A stretch of 64,000 nt of DNA, from assembly GCF_000425225.1 (NCBI RefSeq), contig NZ_AULJ01000012.1:121010-185009 (forward strand). The letters are read 5' to 3'. Both the position numbers and the translations under genes were made by a program. Positions 35,157-44,354 of the stretch are shown here, in pieces (the first letter of the stretch is position 1; every line of letters begins with the position of its first letter). Origin of the DNA: Pontibacillus marinus BH030004 = DSM 16465 (GTDB taxonomy: Bacteria > Bacillota > Bacilli > Bacillales > BH030062). The notes beneath the pieces are model-generated. The model was not told where the DNA came from. It ran no database searches and worked only from the letters and a program-made list of their open reading frames with translations.

Positions 35157-35360
35157 ATGAGTGAAAAAGGTTGCGTGAAATGCGGAAGCACAGATGCAGG
35201 AACGAAGGATGTATCTATGACAGGAAGCGGATTAGCTAAAATGTTCGATGTACAAAATAACAAATTTACTGTGGTTTATTGTAAAAACTGCGGCTATTCC
35301 GAATTCTATAACCAAAATGCATCACTTGGATCAAACGTATTTGATTTCTTCTTTGGTTAA
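35157..35360 (+). CDS. Small zinc ribbon protein
   Basis: A 67-residue protein with CVKCGS near the start and CKNCGYSEFY about 35 residues later, a standard zinc ribbon. The C-terminus is Phe-rich. ATG 35157 is preferred to GTG 35148 because AAAGGGTG lies six bases before it. Function unknown. Confidence 0.75.
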   Translation: MSEKGCVKCGSTDAGTKDVSMTGSGLAKMFDVQNNKFTVVYCKNCGYSEFYNQNASLGSNVFDFFFG

Positions 35361-35365
35361 GAGGT

Positions 35366-35396
35366 AAAAGCTCACTTTGAAAAAGTGGGCTTTTTA
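35366..35396 (+). terminator. Intrinsic terminator
   Basis: AAAAGCTCACTTT pairs with AAGTGGGCTTTTT around a four-base loop (one G-U pair). Confidence 0.8.
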
Positions 35397-35578
35397 AATT
35401 CTCTAAAAGTAGTAATGAAGTCCTGAATCTGAAAAAAATCTGTAACCTACTGGAATTTTGGTCGACAAATAGTGTAGAATTCAGCTATTGCATGATGCCA
35501 CATTGAGGACTTATAGAATGTTTATTTAGGCGGTAATATGTGTAATGAATTATAAAATATTTAAGGGGATGAGCAACA

Positions 35579-36475
35579 TTGAAAAAGCTACTCACAATGA
35601 CTTTTGCGTGTATGCTTCTTGCTGCTGGGTGTTCCAACGGTGATGACCAGCAGGCAAATACAGATCCATCGGTGAATGAGGATCAGGATAAACAAGAGAA
35701 TATTGAAAATGAATCAAAGAATGAAAAGAATCAGGAAACAAACGAACCGGATGATAACCAAGATACAGAAGAGAAAAATCAAGACGAAGAGGGTCAAACT
35801 GAGGAAGGTAAAGACAAAGAAACCTCAGATGAAAACAACAAGCTTTCTCTAACAAATGAACAAGCTAAAGAAGTAGCTGTTCAAGCAGAAACTTCTTTTA
35901 AAGAGATTGTGAACAGTACAGAAGGAGATTCCTTTAAAGTAAAGGGATATGAAACGAAAGAAGATATCGTAAATGATCTTACACAGGTTATGTCACAAAA
36001 TCTAGCGCAATCTTTAACAGATGCCTTTTTTGTGATGCGAGAAGGAACCTTGTATCTTGAACCAAAAGGTGGACCGCTTTGGTTTGAAAAAGATATGGAC
36101 TTTAAGCTTAAGCATCCAGGGGAAAAAGAATATGTAATCATCCAAGAACAAAACAACGAAATGTCTGGTAACGTCGTTATGCATTATACGTTAACGCATA
36201 ACGGTGACAACTGGGTATTAGACCAAATGAAAAGTCAACGCAAGAAACAAAATGACGTATCAAAAGTAACAGAAGAACAAGCTGTAGAGTTAGTACGTAA
36301 ACAAATTGGCGCTCAGGGTGAGAATGTTAAAATCGAATTCGATCATATGGATGGAAATCAATATGTCATTCACGTATATGAAGTGGTTGAGCAAGAAAAC
36401 AACAGCCATACAGCGACAAAAGGCTGGTATTATGTAAATCAAGATACCGGAGAAGTTACGAATATGATGAACTAA
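35579..36475 (+). CDS. Lipoprotein, possibly IseA-like
   Basis: Lipoprotein of 298 residues. The lipobox LAAGCS puts the lipid Cys near 19. A Glu/Asn/Gln/Asp linker of about 70 residues follows, then a folded domain (about 90-220) starting LTNEQAKEVAVQAETSFKEI, which resembles in layout the DL-endopeptidase inhibitor IseA, and a C-terminal PepSY-like part with TEEQAVELVRKQIG and KGWYYVNQDTGEV. The IseA assignment is tentative. The start is TTG 35579 behind AAGGGGATGAG. Confidence 0.65.
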   Translation: MKKLLTMTFACMLLAAGCSNGDDQQANTDPSVNEDQDKQENIENESKNEKNQETNEPDDNQDTEEKNQDEEGQTEEGKDKETSDENNKLSLTNEQAKEVAVQAETSFKEIVNSTEGDSFKVKGYETKEDIVNDLTQVMSQNLAQSLTDAFFVMREGTLYLEPKGGPLWFEKDMDFKLKHPGEKEYVIIQEQNNEMSGNVVMHYTLTHNGDNWVLDQMKSQRKKQNDVSKVTEEQAVELVRKQIGAQGENVKIEFDHMDGNQYVIHVYEVVEQENNSHTATKGWYYVNQDTGEVTNMMN

Positions 36476-36485
36476 ATTCTAGATT

Positions 36486-36515
36486 GAGCGCTCTATCAAA
36501 TAGGGGGCTCTTTTT
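36486..36515 (+). terminator. Intrinsic terminator
   Basis: GAGCGCTCTAT pairs with ATAGGGGGCTC (one mismatch) around CAA and is followed by TTTTT. Confidence 0.75.
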
Positions 36516-36584
36516 ATATTTAGAGGAATAAATGCAGATCATGTAGAATCTGATACTCAATAAGGTTATCCAAAGGAGATAAAT

Positions 36585-37424
36585 ATGGAGAAAAAAATTG
36601 CAATTATTACTGGTGCGTCAAGTGGTTTTGGTTTTCTATCGGCCATTTCACTAGCTAAACAAGGATACATAGTTTATGCCACAATGCGTAATCTCGAAAA
36701 AGCAGTGATGTATGAAGAAGATCATATCCCCAAAGAAATAAGAGGCCTGATTCATATACATCAATTGGATGTGACAGATGGAAGCTCCGTTCAAGAGATG
36801 AAAGATTTAGTCTCTTCAATCGGAAGGGCTGATGTTTTGGTGAACAATGCAGGGTTTGCTGGAGGAGGATTTTGTGAAGAGATCACCGTTCAGGAATACC
36901 GAAATCAGTTTGAAACAAACGTCTTTGGCGTTATGGCTGTCACCCAAGCCATTCTTCCGGTGATGAGGGAGCAAGGCTTTGGGAAGATCTTAAACATGAG
37001 TAGTATAAGTGGCCGTGTCGGTTTTCCAGGAGTCTCGCCATATGCCTCATCCAAATTTGCGTTGGAAGGGTATAGCGAAAGCCTTCGATTGGAAATGAAA
37101 CCATACGGCGTTCAAGTAGCGCTAATAGAGCCTGGTTCATTTAAAACGAATATTTGGTCCTCAGGAAAACAAGTTTCAGAGAAGTCTCAACAAGCTTCCT
37201 CACCATATGCTTCTTATATGGAACGAATCAATAAGCATTTAGATGAAAGTAAGGATGACATGGGGGATCCTCAAGACGTTGCAGATTTAATCGTAACCCT
37301 AGCTGAACAAAATGAGCTGAAAAAGCTACGTTATCCAGTAGGAAAAGGGGTATCGTTTATGTTGGAGCTGAAAAAATGGCTGCCTTGGAATAAGTGGGAA
37401 CGTGAGATATTGAAGCGGTTGTAG
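36585..37424 (+). CDS. Short-chain dehydrogenase/reductase
   Basis: Classical SDR of 279 residues. The NAD(P)-binding TGASSGFG is at 9-16, NNAG near 87, catalytic Ser in LNMSSISG, and the YASSK motif (Tyr about 155, Lys 159). After Asn-Val-Phe-Gly the PGSFKTNIW segment follows. It probably reduces or oxidises a carbonyl or hydroxyl; the substrate is unknown. AAAGGAG precedes ATG 36585. Confidence 0.9.
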   Translation: MEKKIAIITGASSGFGFLSAISLAKQGYIVYATMRNLEKAVMYEEDHIPKEIRGLIHIHQLDVTDGSSVQEMKDLVSSIGRADVLVNNAGFAGGGFCEEITVQEYRNQFETNVFGVMAVTQAILPVMREQGFGKILNMSSISGRVGFPGVSPYASSKFALEGYSESLRLEMKPYGVQVALIEPGSFKTNIWSSGKQVSEKSQQASSPYASYMERINKHLDESKDDMGDPQDVADLIVTLAEQNELKKLRYPVGKGVSFMLELKKWLPWNKWEREILKRL

Positions 37425-37439
37425 TGAATATAATTCCCG

Positions 37440-37523
37440 CGCCTGGAGAAGGGGATCGCACGCTCGAAGAAGAGAATCCCACCCTCAAGAAGAGCAATGC
37501 CGTATCATAATACGATTCTGTTT
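37440..37523 (+). other. Imperfect tandem repeat and weak terminator
   Basis: ATCGCACGCTCGAAGAAGAG and ATCCCACCCTCAAGAAGAG lie in direct succession (about 37459-37497). A short stem CGTAT/ATACG with a T run (37493-37523) follows and may end the SDR transcript. Confidence 0.4.
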
Positions 37524-37649
37524 TTTATAAATGGATGTGCTTGAGTAGAGTAAATTAGCATAAAATGAAATAATTATCCATTTTCCATTGATTAGTAAGT
37601 TGATGGTCTAGTAGGATGAAGATATTGTTCATTAGAGAGGAGTCGAGCT

Positions 37650-38078
37650 ATGAGTTATGAAGAAGTAGAAAGACCAGCAGGGTTTTGGATTCGTTTAGGT
37701 GCTTCTTTACTTGATGGGATCATTATATTTATTGTCTTAGGATTCATCAGCCTAATTTTATTTGGTGACTTTGACTACACGAAATCTATTTCTTTAAGTA
37801 TTGTAGAGTTCTTATATATCCTCTTGTTACCTGTCTTTTGGTATGGATATGTACTAGGCAAAAGAATTTGTGGAATTCGTATTGTTAAAATCGATGGAAG
37901 TAATGTTGGGATTCTGAACATGATTTTACGATGGGTTGTTGGAGGTATTATTTATGCCTTAACATTGGGAATTGCTCTTATCGTAAGTGCATTTATGGTA
38001 GGGTTACGTGAAGATAAACGCGCGATTCATGATTTTGTTGCAGGAACCTATGTAACGCATATGCCCCCAGAAGCTTAA
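37650..38078 (+). CDS. RDD family membrane protein
   Basis: Protein of 142 residues. The family residues are seen in AGFWIRLGASLLDG (Arg and Asp), LGKRICGIRIV and RAIHDFVAGTYV. Three membrane helices lie near 20-42, 52-72 and 92-118. RDD proteins have been linked to sodium or proton export and osmotic tolerance in halophiles, but this is not general. GAGAGGAG precedes ATG 37650. Confidence 0.88.
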   Translation: MSYEEVERPAGFWIRLGASLLDGIIIFIVLGFISLILFGDFDYTKSISLSIVEFLYILLLPVFWYGYVLGKRICGIRIVKIDGSNVGILNMILRWVVGGIIYALTLGIALIVSAFMVGLREDKRAIHDFVAGTYVTHMPPEA

Positions 38079-38141
38079 ATCATATAAAAAGATTCGTTTA
38101 TAATCGATCATAAGAAGGTACTATATACATTGAGGTGATCG

Positions 38142-38546
38142 ATGATGATGGAAATGTTTAATGTACGTACAAAACAACACGATGAAATGGTGGACATTAC
38201 ACAAGAGCTAGAAAATTGGATTCGTAAGCAAAATGTCCAAGAAGGTGCACTTATTGTGCAATCCCTACATACAACAGCTGGAATCACAGTTAATGAAAAT
38301 GCTGATCCTGATGTGAAAACCGATATGCTTATGCGTCTTGATGAGGTTTATCCTTGGGACCATCCGAAAGATAAGCATGGGGAAGGGAACACAGCTTCTC
38401 ATCTTAAAACAAGCACAGTCGGTTCAAGTGAGACCATTTTAATTCACGAAGGAAAGCTTGTGCTTGGAACATGGCAAGGCGTTTACTTTTGTGAATTTGA
38501 TGGACCCCGTCAGCGAAAATATGCAGCTCGTATTATAAGTGATTAA
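38142..38546 (+). CDS. yjbQ: YjbQ family protein (UPF0047)
   Basis: Protein of 134 residues with the family signature: [27 protein letters not shown] and [16 protein letters not shown]. Members have been annotated as secondary thiamine-phosphate synthases from complementation of a thiE defect; the true role is unsettled. Three successive ATGs (38142, 38145, 38148) follow GAGGTGATCG; the second or third has the better spacing, so the start may move by one or two codons. Confidence 0.88.
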   Translation: MMMEMFNVRTKQHDEMVDITQELENWIRKQNVQEGALIVQSLHTTAGITVNENADPDVKTDMLMRLDEVYPWDHPKDKHGEGNTASHLKTSTVGSSETILIHEGKLVLGTWQGVYFCEFDGPRQRKYAARIISD

Positions 38547-38555
38547 GAAACAGGA

Positions 38556-38594
38556 GTCCCATGTGAGTGAAAAGAATCTCACATGGGACTTTTA
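38556..38594 (+). terminator. Intrinsic terminator after yjbQ
   Basis: A perfect 12-base stem GTCCCATGTGAG/CTCACATGGGAC, tail TTTTATATTTT. Confidence 0.85.
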
Positions 38595-38640
38595 TATTTT
38601 ATAGGTTAATACATAAAAGAATGCTAAAATATGTATATAG

Positions 38641-39300
38641 ATGAGGGAGGGGGAGAAAAAGCTGAAACAGATTATAAGTATCGTACTCTTTTTCTTGTTT
38701 TTACGTATCATTTATACCGTGGTCGATGCTTTTGTCGATCACTTTCTTGAGTATCATCTTCTAATGGATCTTTTTATTATTTTCTTGGTAGGGATAGCTT
38801 CTCTTGTATTAGCTAAGCTTGCATATGATATGTTATTACGTCAGGAAAGTAAACACCTTCCACCTAAAAGAAGAGCAGTCATTGTATCCTTGCTTGCCGC
38901 TCTTTTTGTTGGGAATTTTGTTTATCAATATTGGGATGATCACCGTGAAAAGTCGGTTGAAGTGGCTCTTAGTCGTTACAGTGATCCTGAGGTTGTTTCA
39001 TTAAATCTATACTCGGATGGATATATATCGCAGTTGGAACAAGAAGAGGGCATTAAGGAATTGTTCCATTTCCTTAACCAATATAACATTCAAAAAGTTG
39101 AGAGCGGTGTATTAGGTAAAGTTTACAATATTAGTTGGAAAAATGATGCTTTTTTTACAGGTCCGGCAGCTATTCATATCAGTATTAACAAAAATAAGCT
39201 CTCCATCAATGAAGACAATTATGAAATCGTAAACGGTCCGGTTGATATGGAGTGGTTTCTAGGTTTTTATAAAACATACAAAACAGAAAAACCAAGCTAG
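38641..39300 (+). CDS. Membrane-anchored protein of unknown function
   Basis: Protein of about 212-219 residues with helices near 9-28, 40-60 and 75-98, and an outer domain of about 120 residues. The start is uncertain: ATG 38641 has no ribosome binding site, while GGGAGGGGGAG lies just after it and is well placed only for CTG 38662. Either the ATG is used with the purine run inside the gene, or the start is CTG. Family not recognised. Confidence 0.6.
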   Translation: MREGEKKLKQIISIVLFFLFLRIIYTVVDAFVDHFLEYHLLMDLFIIFLVGIASLVLAKLAYDMLLRQESKHLPPKRRAVIVSLLAALFVGNFVYQYWDDHREKSVEVALSRYSDPEVVSLNLYSDGYISQLEQEEGIKELFHFLNQYNIQKVESGVLGKVYNISWKNDAFFTGPAAIHISINKNKLSINEDNYEIVNGPVDMEWFLGFYKTYKTEKPS

Positions 39301-39326
39301 GAAAGTCCTGTTGCTTGGTTCTTTTC
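39290..39326. terminator. Hairpin between convergent genes
   Basis: AACCAAGC pairs with GCTTGGTT; the stem begins inside the stop region of the preceding gene and is followed by CTTTTCT. Confidence 0.7.
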
Positions 39327-39341
39327 TGTTGAGAAAAACTA

Positions 39342-40106
39342 TTAATATAGCATCCATATATCCGTCTCATGCTGAAAGGACAATTTTTGATAGATTCCTT
39401 CTAAGTGTTGCAAAGCTTCTTCATAAAATAAATAAGGCGTCTTTTCTTGTTGGTGTAAATGCTGAACCAACGCCTTCAGACAGTGCATGCCATACCCTTT
39501 GCCTTGATAATCGTACTCTGTGTAGACTGCTCCAATTAAGGCATATTGATCGGTTTCTGAATGAGCCAGCGCAGCTGACACGATCTTGTCTCCATCTCTC
39601 CGAACAAAGATAGAGCCTTTCTCAATAATATGTTCGATCCGTTCTGGAATCTCAATCATGATGTCTTTCTCTTCATAAAAAGATATGAGCTCGGGAATAT
39701 CTTCTTTTGAGGCTCGTTCCACACGTTTCGCTATATCTCCATTGTTATATCGTTTAATGGGGAGAAATCCATATCGATATACATGTATGTCACGACCCGT
39801 AATTTGTCCAAGTCGTTGTATATAATCATGTCGGCCGAAAATGTACATAGATGATGTTTCTGTAAGGATATCTTTAAAGTAATCATAAATATATAGAGGG
39901 TTTTGAATCGCGAATCCTGTATTAAATGGACTAAAGTACAAAGCTCCTTCTAGTTTGTTGTTCGTAAACTTGCCATAGAAGCCGAAACGTTCGTCTTCAT
40001 TCGATAAATACGGAAGGTATTCATAGAATTGAAGATTGTTTACTTCATCTGCTTGGATGATCTCGAGCAATTGGGATAAGTCTTTTTCTTCTAATTTTCT
40101 TAGCAA
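39342..40106 (-). CDS. GNAT-family acetyltransferase
   Basis: Protein of 254 residues. The C-terminal GNAT domain (about 130-254) contains LIGAVYTEYDYQGKGYGMHC, with the acetyl-CoA binding Q-x-x-G-x-G, and a YQKLSFQ ending. The N-terminal half may be a second, degenerate domain. It starts at ATG 40106 after GGAGGCG. Substrate unknown. Confidence 0.8.
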   Translation of the reverse strand: MLRKLEEKDLSQLLEIIQADEVNNLQFYEYLPYLSNEDERFGFYGKFTNNKLEGALYFSPFNTGFAIQNPLYIYDYFKDILTETSSMYIFGRHDYIQRLGQITGRDIHVYRYGFLPIKRYNNGDIAKRVERASKEDIPELISFYEEKDIMIEIPERIEHIIEKGSIFVRRDGDKIVSAALAHSETDQYALIGAVYTEYDYQGKGYGMHCLKALVQHLHQQEKTPYLFYEEALQHLEGIYQKLSFQHETDIWMLY

Positions 40107-40209
40107 TCTATTCGCCTCCTACTCTTTATCATTATACAGAAACCTTCTCGAAGTCCAAGTCAGACGGGTTCATGTCGTTTAGACTTATAAGACTTAGGTT
40201 ATATACAAA

Positions 40210-40223
40210 TGGAAACGTTTACT
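40210..40223. promoter_or_regulatory. Candidate cre site (CcpA)
   Basis: TGGAAACGTTTACT fits the cre consensus TGNAANCGNWNNCW at every defined position and lies 24 bases before the SLH-peptidase gene. Carbon catabolite control is inferred from this motif only. Confidence 0.45.
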
Positions 40224-40246
40224 AAAACATAGAGAAAGGGGTTCAA

Positions 40247-41923
40247 TTGTTGAAGAAAAAGATAACAGCTTTTGTCGTCATGCTTTTAGTAAGTAGTGTG
40301 GTTTATGTCCCGGATACCTCCATATATGCAGCAGAGGAGTATGAAGACCTCTCACAGGATATGGCGGGATATGAAGAGATCAAGTTTTTAAATGAGAAAG
40401 AGATTATTAAAGGGTACCCTGATGGTGAGTTTAAACCGTATGAACCTGTGTCTCGAGTGGAAGCAGCAATTATGCTTACGCGAGCACTTGATCTTTCAAC
40501 AGAAAATCGCCCAGACCCTGGATTGGATGATGTATCAAAAGATTATCCACGTTATAAATACATCGCAACTGTCATAGATGAGGGGATTTACCAAGGAACT
40601 CAGTCCAATGAATTTGAACCAGGTAAACCTATTCAACGAATCGAAATGGCTGCTGTTTTAACAAGAGCATTTAACCTGAAAAATGGCCCGGTTTCTATAG
40701 ATTTCCGTGATGTTGAAGATGACCGCAATTATATAACTCAGATTGCCTCAAATCGAATCTCAGTAGGTTTTCCAGATCAAACATTTCGTCCATTTGCTGA
40801 AACAACAAGAAGTCAATTTTCTATTTTTCTAGCACGTACGATGGATGAAACCTATCGTAACCCTACGTTAAAACCTTCATTCATAGACTCCGCTCAAAAA
40901 GGAATGATTGAGAGTTGTTTTGCCAAACTTGATCAAACGATGACGTATGATGACATGAAGATAACATATGGAGAACCAGAGCAAGAATCAACTTGGGGCG
41001 GGGAATTAAAAGTCGATTATGGAAAGTGTTCTTACTTATTTAACCCAGAGGAACCAAACCAAATGAAAGGTTTATTCTATTATCCAATGGATGAGCGATT
41101 AACACCTGATAGGGTAATGGATCAGTTAAACGACCAGCCTGATAGTAAGAAAGAAACAAATGATGGCACGTATAGACAAATCTATGAGCTAAATGATTAT
41201 ACGGTTTACTTTGTCTATCCGAGTGTGGATGAAGCTCTTGACTATATTTATGTGAAACCGAATACGTTCTACGATCCAACTTGGCTTTTAAAAGAAAAAT
41301 ATTTTAATGATATGGAAATGATTAATGGAAACCCAACAATTACAAATCCGTCTAATCCGTTGGTCCTTGTGAATAAACAGCATTATTTACCTTCTGATTA
41401 TGTTCCGGAGTTGGTTCGCCCAGGTGTCCAATTTGTATTTGGTGATAAAAGCTTGAATAAAGCCTTAATGCGTCCAGAAGCAGCTCGTCATTTGGAGGAG
41501 ATGTTTACAGCGGCTGAGGAAGCAGGAATAAATATTCTTGCAACATCAGGTTATCGTTCTTATGATCGTCAGCAGTACCTTTTCCAGCAAGAAGTAGAAG
41601 AATCGGGTCGTGAGGAAGCGAAAACAATCGTAGCGATTCCGGGCACAAGTGAGCACCAAACGGGATTAACGATGGATATTACGTCTCCAAGTGTAGATTA
41701 TGGGTTGGTACACCGCTTTGGAGATACTAGAGCAGGTGAATGGCTTGCGGATCATGCGTATAAATATGGCTTTATCCTGCGTTATCCAGAAGGAAAAGAA
41801 AAGATTACAGGCTATCAATACGAACCATGGCACTTCCGATATGTAGGTGAACGTTATGCGAAGATTATTCATGAAAATAATATTACGCTAGAAACATATT
41901 TTGAAAGCGTAACGAAATATTAA
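40247..41923 (+). CDS. SLH-domain D-alanyl-D-alanine carboxypeptidase (M15B)
   Basis: Secreted wall enzyme of 558 residues. After a signal peptide (cleavage near YAA at 28), three SLH repeats (about 40-210; FLNEKEIIKGYPDGEFKPYE is the clearest) bind it to the wall polymer. A linker domain of about 170 residues follows, then a VanY-type D,D-carboxypeptidase with ATSGYRSYDRQ, the zinc ligands in GTSEHQTGLTMDI, and EPWHFRYVG near the end. It trims the terminal D-Ala of peptidoglycan stems. The start is TTG 40247 or 40250 behind AGAAAGGGG. Confidence 0.88.
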   Translation: MLKKKITAFVVMLLVSSVVYVPDTSIYAAEEYEDLSQDMAGYEEIKFLNEKEIIKGYPDGEFKPYEPVSRVEAAIMLTRALDLSTENRPDPGLDDVSKDYPRYKYIATVIDEGIYQGTQSNEFEPGKPIQRIEMAAVLTRAFNLKNGPVSIDFRDVEDDRNYITQIASNRISVGFPDQTFRPFAETTRSQFSIFLARTMDETYRNPTLKPSFIDSAQKGMIESCFAKLDQTMTYDDMKITYGEPEQESTWGGELKVDYGKCSYLFNPEEPNQMKGLFYYPMDERLTPDRVMDQLNDQPDSKKETNDGTYRQIYELNDYTVYFVYPSVDEALDYIYVKPNTFYDPTWLLKEKYFNDMEMINGNPTITNPSNPLVLVNKQHYLPSDYVPELVRPGVQFVFGDKSLNKALMRPEAARHLEEMFTAAEEAGINILATSGYRSYDRQQYLFQQEVEESGREEAKTIVAIPGTSEHQTGLTMDITSPSVDYGLVHRFGDTRAGEWLADHAYKYGFILRYPEGKEKITGYQYEPWHFRYVGERYAKIIHENNITLETYFESVTKY

Positions 41924-41927
41924 TGAC

Positions 41928-41968
41928 AAATCCCATGCAGACTATACTCTGCACGGGATTATTTAATA
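41928..41968. terminator. Terminator between convergent genes
   Basis: AATCCCATGCAG pairs with CTGCACGGGATT with one mismatch; AT-rich tails on both sides. Confidence 0.65.
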
Positions 41969-43048
41969 AAAGGGAATCTCAAAATAAAAGGAATGTACTG
42001 AACCGTCTGATTCTAGCCATATACGCCCATCATGCTGCTCTACGATTTCTTTGGAAATGGCTAAACCTAAGCCTGATCCACCTGTAGTTCGGCTTCGGGA
42101 TGGATCCGTTCGGTAAAACCTTGAAAAAATTTTCTCTTGCTCAGATTCTGAGATCTTCTGCCCTTCGCTTGTAATGGATACTCGATAATACTGATCTCTA
42201 ACTTCGCCTTTTATCAAGATAGTATTTTCACCTTGATAGTACTGAATCGCATTATCTAAAAGATTGCTCAATACTTGTTGGATTCCAGAAACATGTAGGG
42301 GAAGTGTGGCTTCCTGCAGATCAGTCTTCACCTCAATATTTGACTCTTCAAGAGACCATTCAAATGCAGTAATTCCATTCTGGATCAACTCTGTTACAGA
42401 AGCCTGTTCTTTATGCATAATAGGCTGATGAGTGAGAAGATCCCATTCCTTCAGTTGTTCTAACTGTTCAACCATTTGGGTTAACCGCTGTGATTCATGT
42501 AACAGAGATTGATATAAATCGGTGTTTCCTTTAATCACTCCACTTTTTAATCCGGTTAAATAACCATTTAGGTTTGAAAGGGGTGTTCTAAACTCATGTG
42601 CCATATCAGATAATACCTTGTGACGATGTTTCTCATTTTGTTCTAATTGTTCTGTAAGACTATTAAAATGGGATACTAGCTGGCCCATTTCATCTTTTGA
42701 CGTTCTTTTTTGAACCTTTAGGTACTTTCCAACTCTTAACTGTTGGGTAGAGTGGATCATTTGTCTAACAGGATCAATTAATTGTTTGGTAGCGAAATAA
42801 TGAACAATACTTCCAATAACTACTGTAATGAAACTAAACATCCAAAGGTATTGAAATAAAGTACGTTTGAAATTTTGCTGAGCTGTTGATTGAACTGTAT
42901 TAATTCCATCAACTAAAAAACAAGCTGTTTGATAGATCGCCATCCCTGTTATGAATGTGAATAAAGTAATGAAAGCTACATTTACAATCGTTAACCTCAC
43001 TAAAAAGCTATGCGGAAGGGAATTGCGAATGGATTTAAGCATCGACAA
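41963..43048 (-). CDS. Sensor histidine kinase
   Basis: Membrane kinase of 361 residues. Two helices (about 15-40 and 66-88) enclose a small outer loop of only about 25 residues; a HAMP domain (about 85-140), HisKA with phospho-acceptor His151 in DMAHEFRTPLSNL, and the HATPase with N box DNAIQYY and GGSGLGLAIS follow. The short sensor loop suggests sensing at or in the membrane. It overlaps the response regulator gene by 14 bases. Confidence 0.92.
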   Translation of the reverse strand: MSMLKSIRNSLPHSFLVRLTIVNVAFITLFTFITGMAIYQTACFLVDGINTVQSTAQQNFKRTLFQYLWMFSFITVVIGSIVHYFATKQLIDPVRQMIHSTQQLRVGKYLKVQKRTSKDEMGQLVSHFNSLTEQLEQNEKHRHKVLSDMAHEFRTPLSNLNGYLTGLKSGVIKGNTDLYQSLLHESQRLTQMVEQLEQLKEWDLLTHQPIMHKEQASVTELIQNGITAFEWSLEESNIEVKTDLQEATLPLHVSGIQQVLSNLLDNAIQYYQGENTILIKGEVRDQYYRVSITSEGQKISESEQEKIFSRFYRTDPSRSRTTGGSGLGLAISKEIVEQHDGRIWLESDGSVHSFYFEIPFY

Positions 43049-43721
43049 ATTTATACCCCATTCCTCTTACGGTTTGAATTCTTTGAGGGGAGGAAGGGTC
43101 TTCTTCAATTTTTTCCCGAAGCTTTTTGATATGAGCGTCGATTGTTCTATCGAAAATGGTTTGTTCAGCCATCGGATAAAGTTGTTGAAGTAATGCATCT
43201 CGCGATAAAACTGTATTTGGGTTCTCCATAAAATGATAGAGTAGGTTGAATTCAAATTTCGTTAATGAAATCTGTTGATCATTTAACCACACTTCACCTT
43301 TACGAGGTTTAATACAAAGGCCTTTGTATGTGATCTTTTGGCAAAACTGTCCTGTACGACGTAGAACAGCCTCAACATGGGCTACCATTTCGTCTGGACT
43401 AAATGGTTTAGTCATGTAATCATCTGCCCCCATTTTTAACCCAGCTATTTTATCATCAGTTCGAGCTTTGGCTGTAAGCATAATTATAGATACTTCATTA
43501 CGCCCTTGATCTTTAATCCATTGACAAACTTCTTCTCCGCTTAATTTGGGAAGCATTAAATCAAGCATAACTAAACAAGGTTGTTCCTGTGTGAAAACTT
43601 GTTTTGCTTCTTCGCCATCTTTTGCTTCAACAACATCATAATCAGCGTTTCTAAGATACAGCGTTATGAGCTGACGGATCATTGGGTCATCTTCTACAAC
43701 AAGTATTTTTTGTTTCATCAT
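43035..43721 (-). CDS. OmpR/PhoB-family response regulator
   Basis: Regulator of 228 residues. The receiver has acidic Glu10, Asp11, Asp12, phosphorylated Asp54 in MLDLMLPKLSG, and Lys in MTKPFSP. The C-terminal winged helix starts near 130 and ends with RTIDAHIKKLREKI and VRGMGYKF. It is the partner of the overlapping kinase. It lies 35 bases after the TlpA-like gene on the same strand, so the system may be cotranscribed with, and control, the redox genes. Confidence 0.92.
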   Translation of the reverse strand: MMKQKILVVEDDPMIRQLITLYLRNADYDVVEAKDGEEAKQVFTQEQPCLVMLDLMLPKLSGEEVCQWIKDQGRNEVSIIMLTAKARTDDKIAGLKMGADDYMTKPFSPDEMVAHVEAVLRRTGQFCQKITYKGLCIKPRKGEVWLNDQQISLTKFEFNLLYHFMENPNTVLSRDALLQQLYPMAEQTIFDRTIDAHIKKLREKIEEDPSSPQRIQTVRGMGYKFVDA

Positions 43722-43756
43722 TCATCACCAGTTTCTATTGTATACCATGAGTCGTA

Positions 43757-44335
43757 TTACTTCATATTATTGAATTGGTCTACCATCATTTCATAGTTCA
43801 TGGCACCGAGTGCGATATGCTGTATCTTCCCATTTGAATCAATCATATAAGATGTCGGAATGGGTTGGATTTGGTACTTATTGGCTACTGCAAGTTTTTC
43901 ATCCATCAGGATAGGAAAGGATAGTCCGAACTCCTTCTTAAACTTTTTGACAGCATCTTGAGATTCTTCTGTATTGGTAAGGTTTACAGCCAATATCTTT
44001 ACATCTTCATTATTATAGAACTTCTCCATATCTGGCATTTCAGCTCTACAAGGCGGGCACCATGTTGCCCAAAAGTTAAGCATAATTTTTTCTCCGCGGT
44101 AATCTGATAATTGTACTGTCTCACCACTTAAGGTTTTCAGTTCAAAGTTAGGTGCAAGGTTTCCTTTTTCTAAGCCTACTTTTGCTTCTTCATTAGAGTC
44201 ATTTGATTGACCCTCTTCTGAGTTTTCATTAGACATATCTTGGTTTTGAGTAGTCTCTTGATCTTTATAGGCAAAGTCATAAACAGCCCACCCAAACATT
44301 CCGGCTATTAAGACGATAAGTATGATTTTTTTCAT
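43757..44335 (-). CDS. TlpA/ResA-like thiol-disulfide oxidoreductase
   Basis: Membrane-anchored thioredoxin-like protein of 192 residues. The N-terminal anchor (about 3-20) is followed by an acidic linker, then the thioredoxin fold with active-site WCPPC (Cys93, Cys96) and the cis-Pro in QPIPTSYMID. ResA-type proteins reduce extracytoplasmic thiols, for example apocytochrome c, with electrons from CcdA. The ccdA gene lies 19 bases upstream in the same operon. Confidence 0.9.
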   Translation of the reverse strand: MKKIILIVLIAGMFGWAVYDFAYKDQETTQNQDMSNENSEEGQSNDSNEEAKVGLEKGNLAPNFELKTLSGETVQLSDYRGEKIMLNFWATWCPPCRAEMPDMEKFYNNEDVKILAVNLTNTEESQDAVKKFKKEFGLSFPILMDEKLAVANKYQIQPIPTSYMIDSNGKIQHIALGAMNYEMMVDQFNNMK

Positions 44336-44354
44336 CGTACTCCCTCCATTTCGT

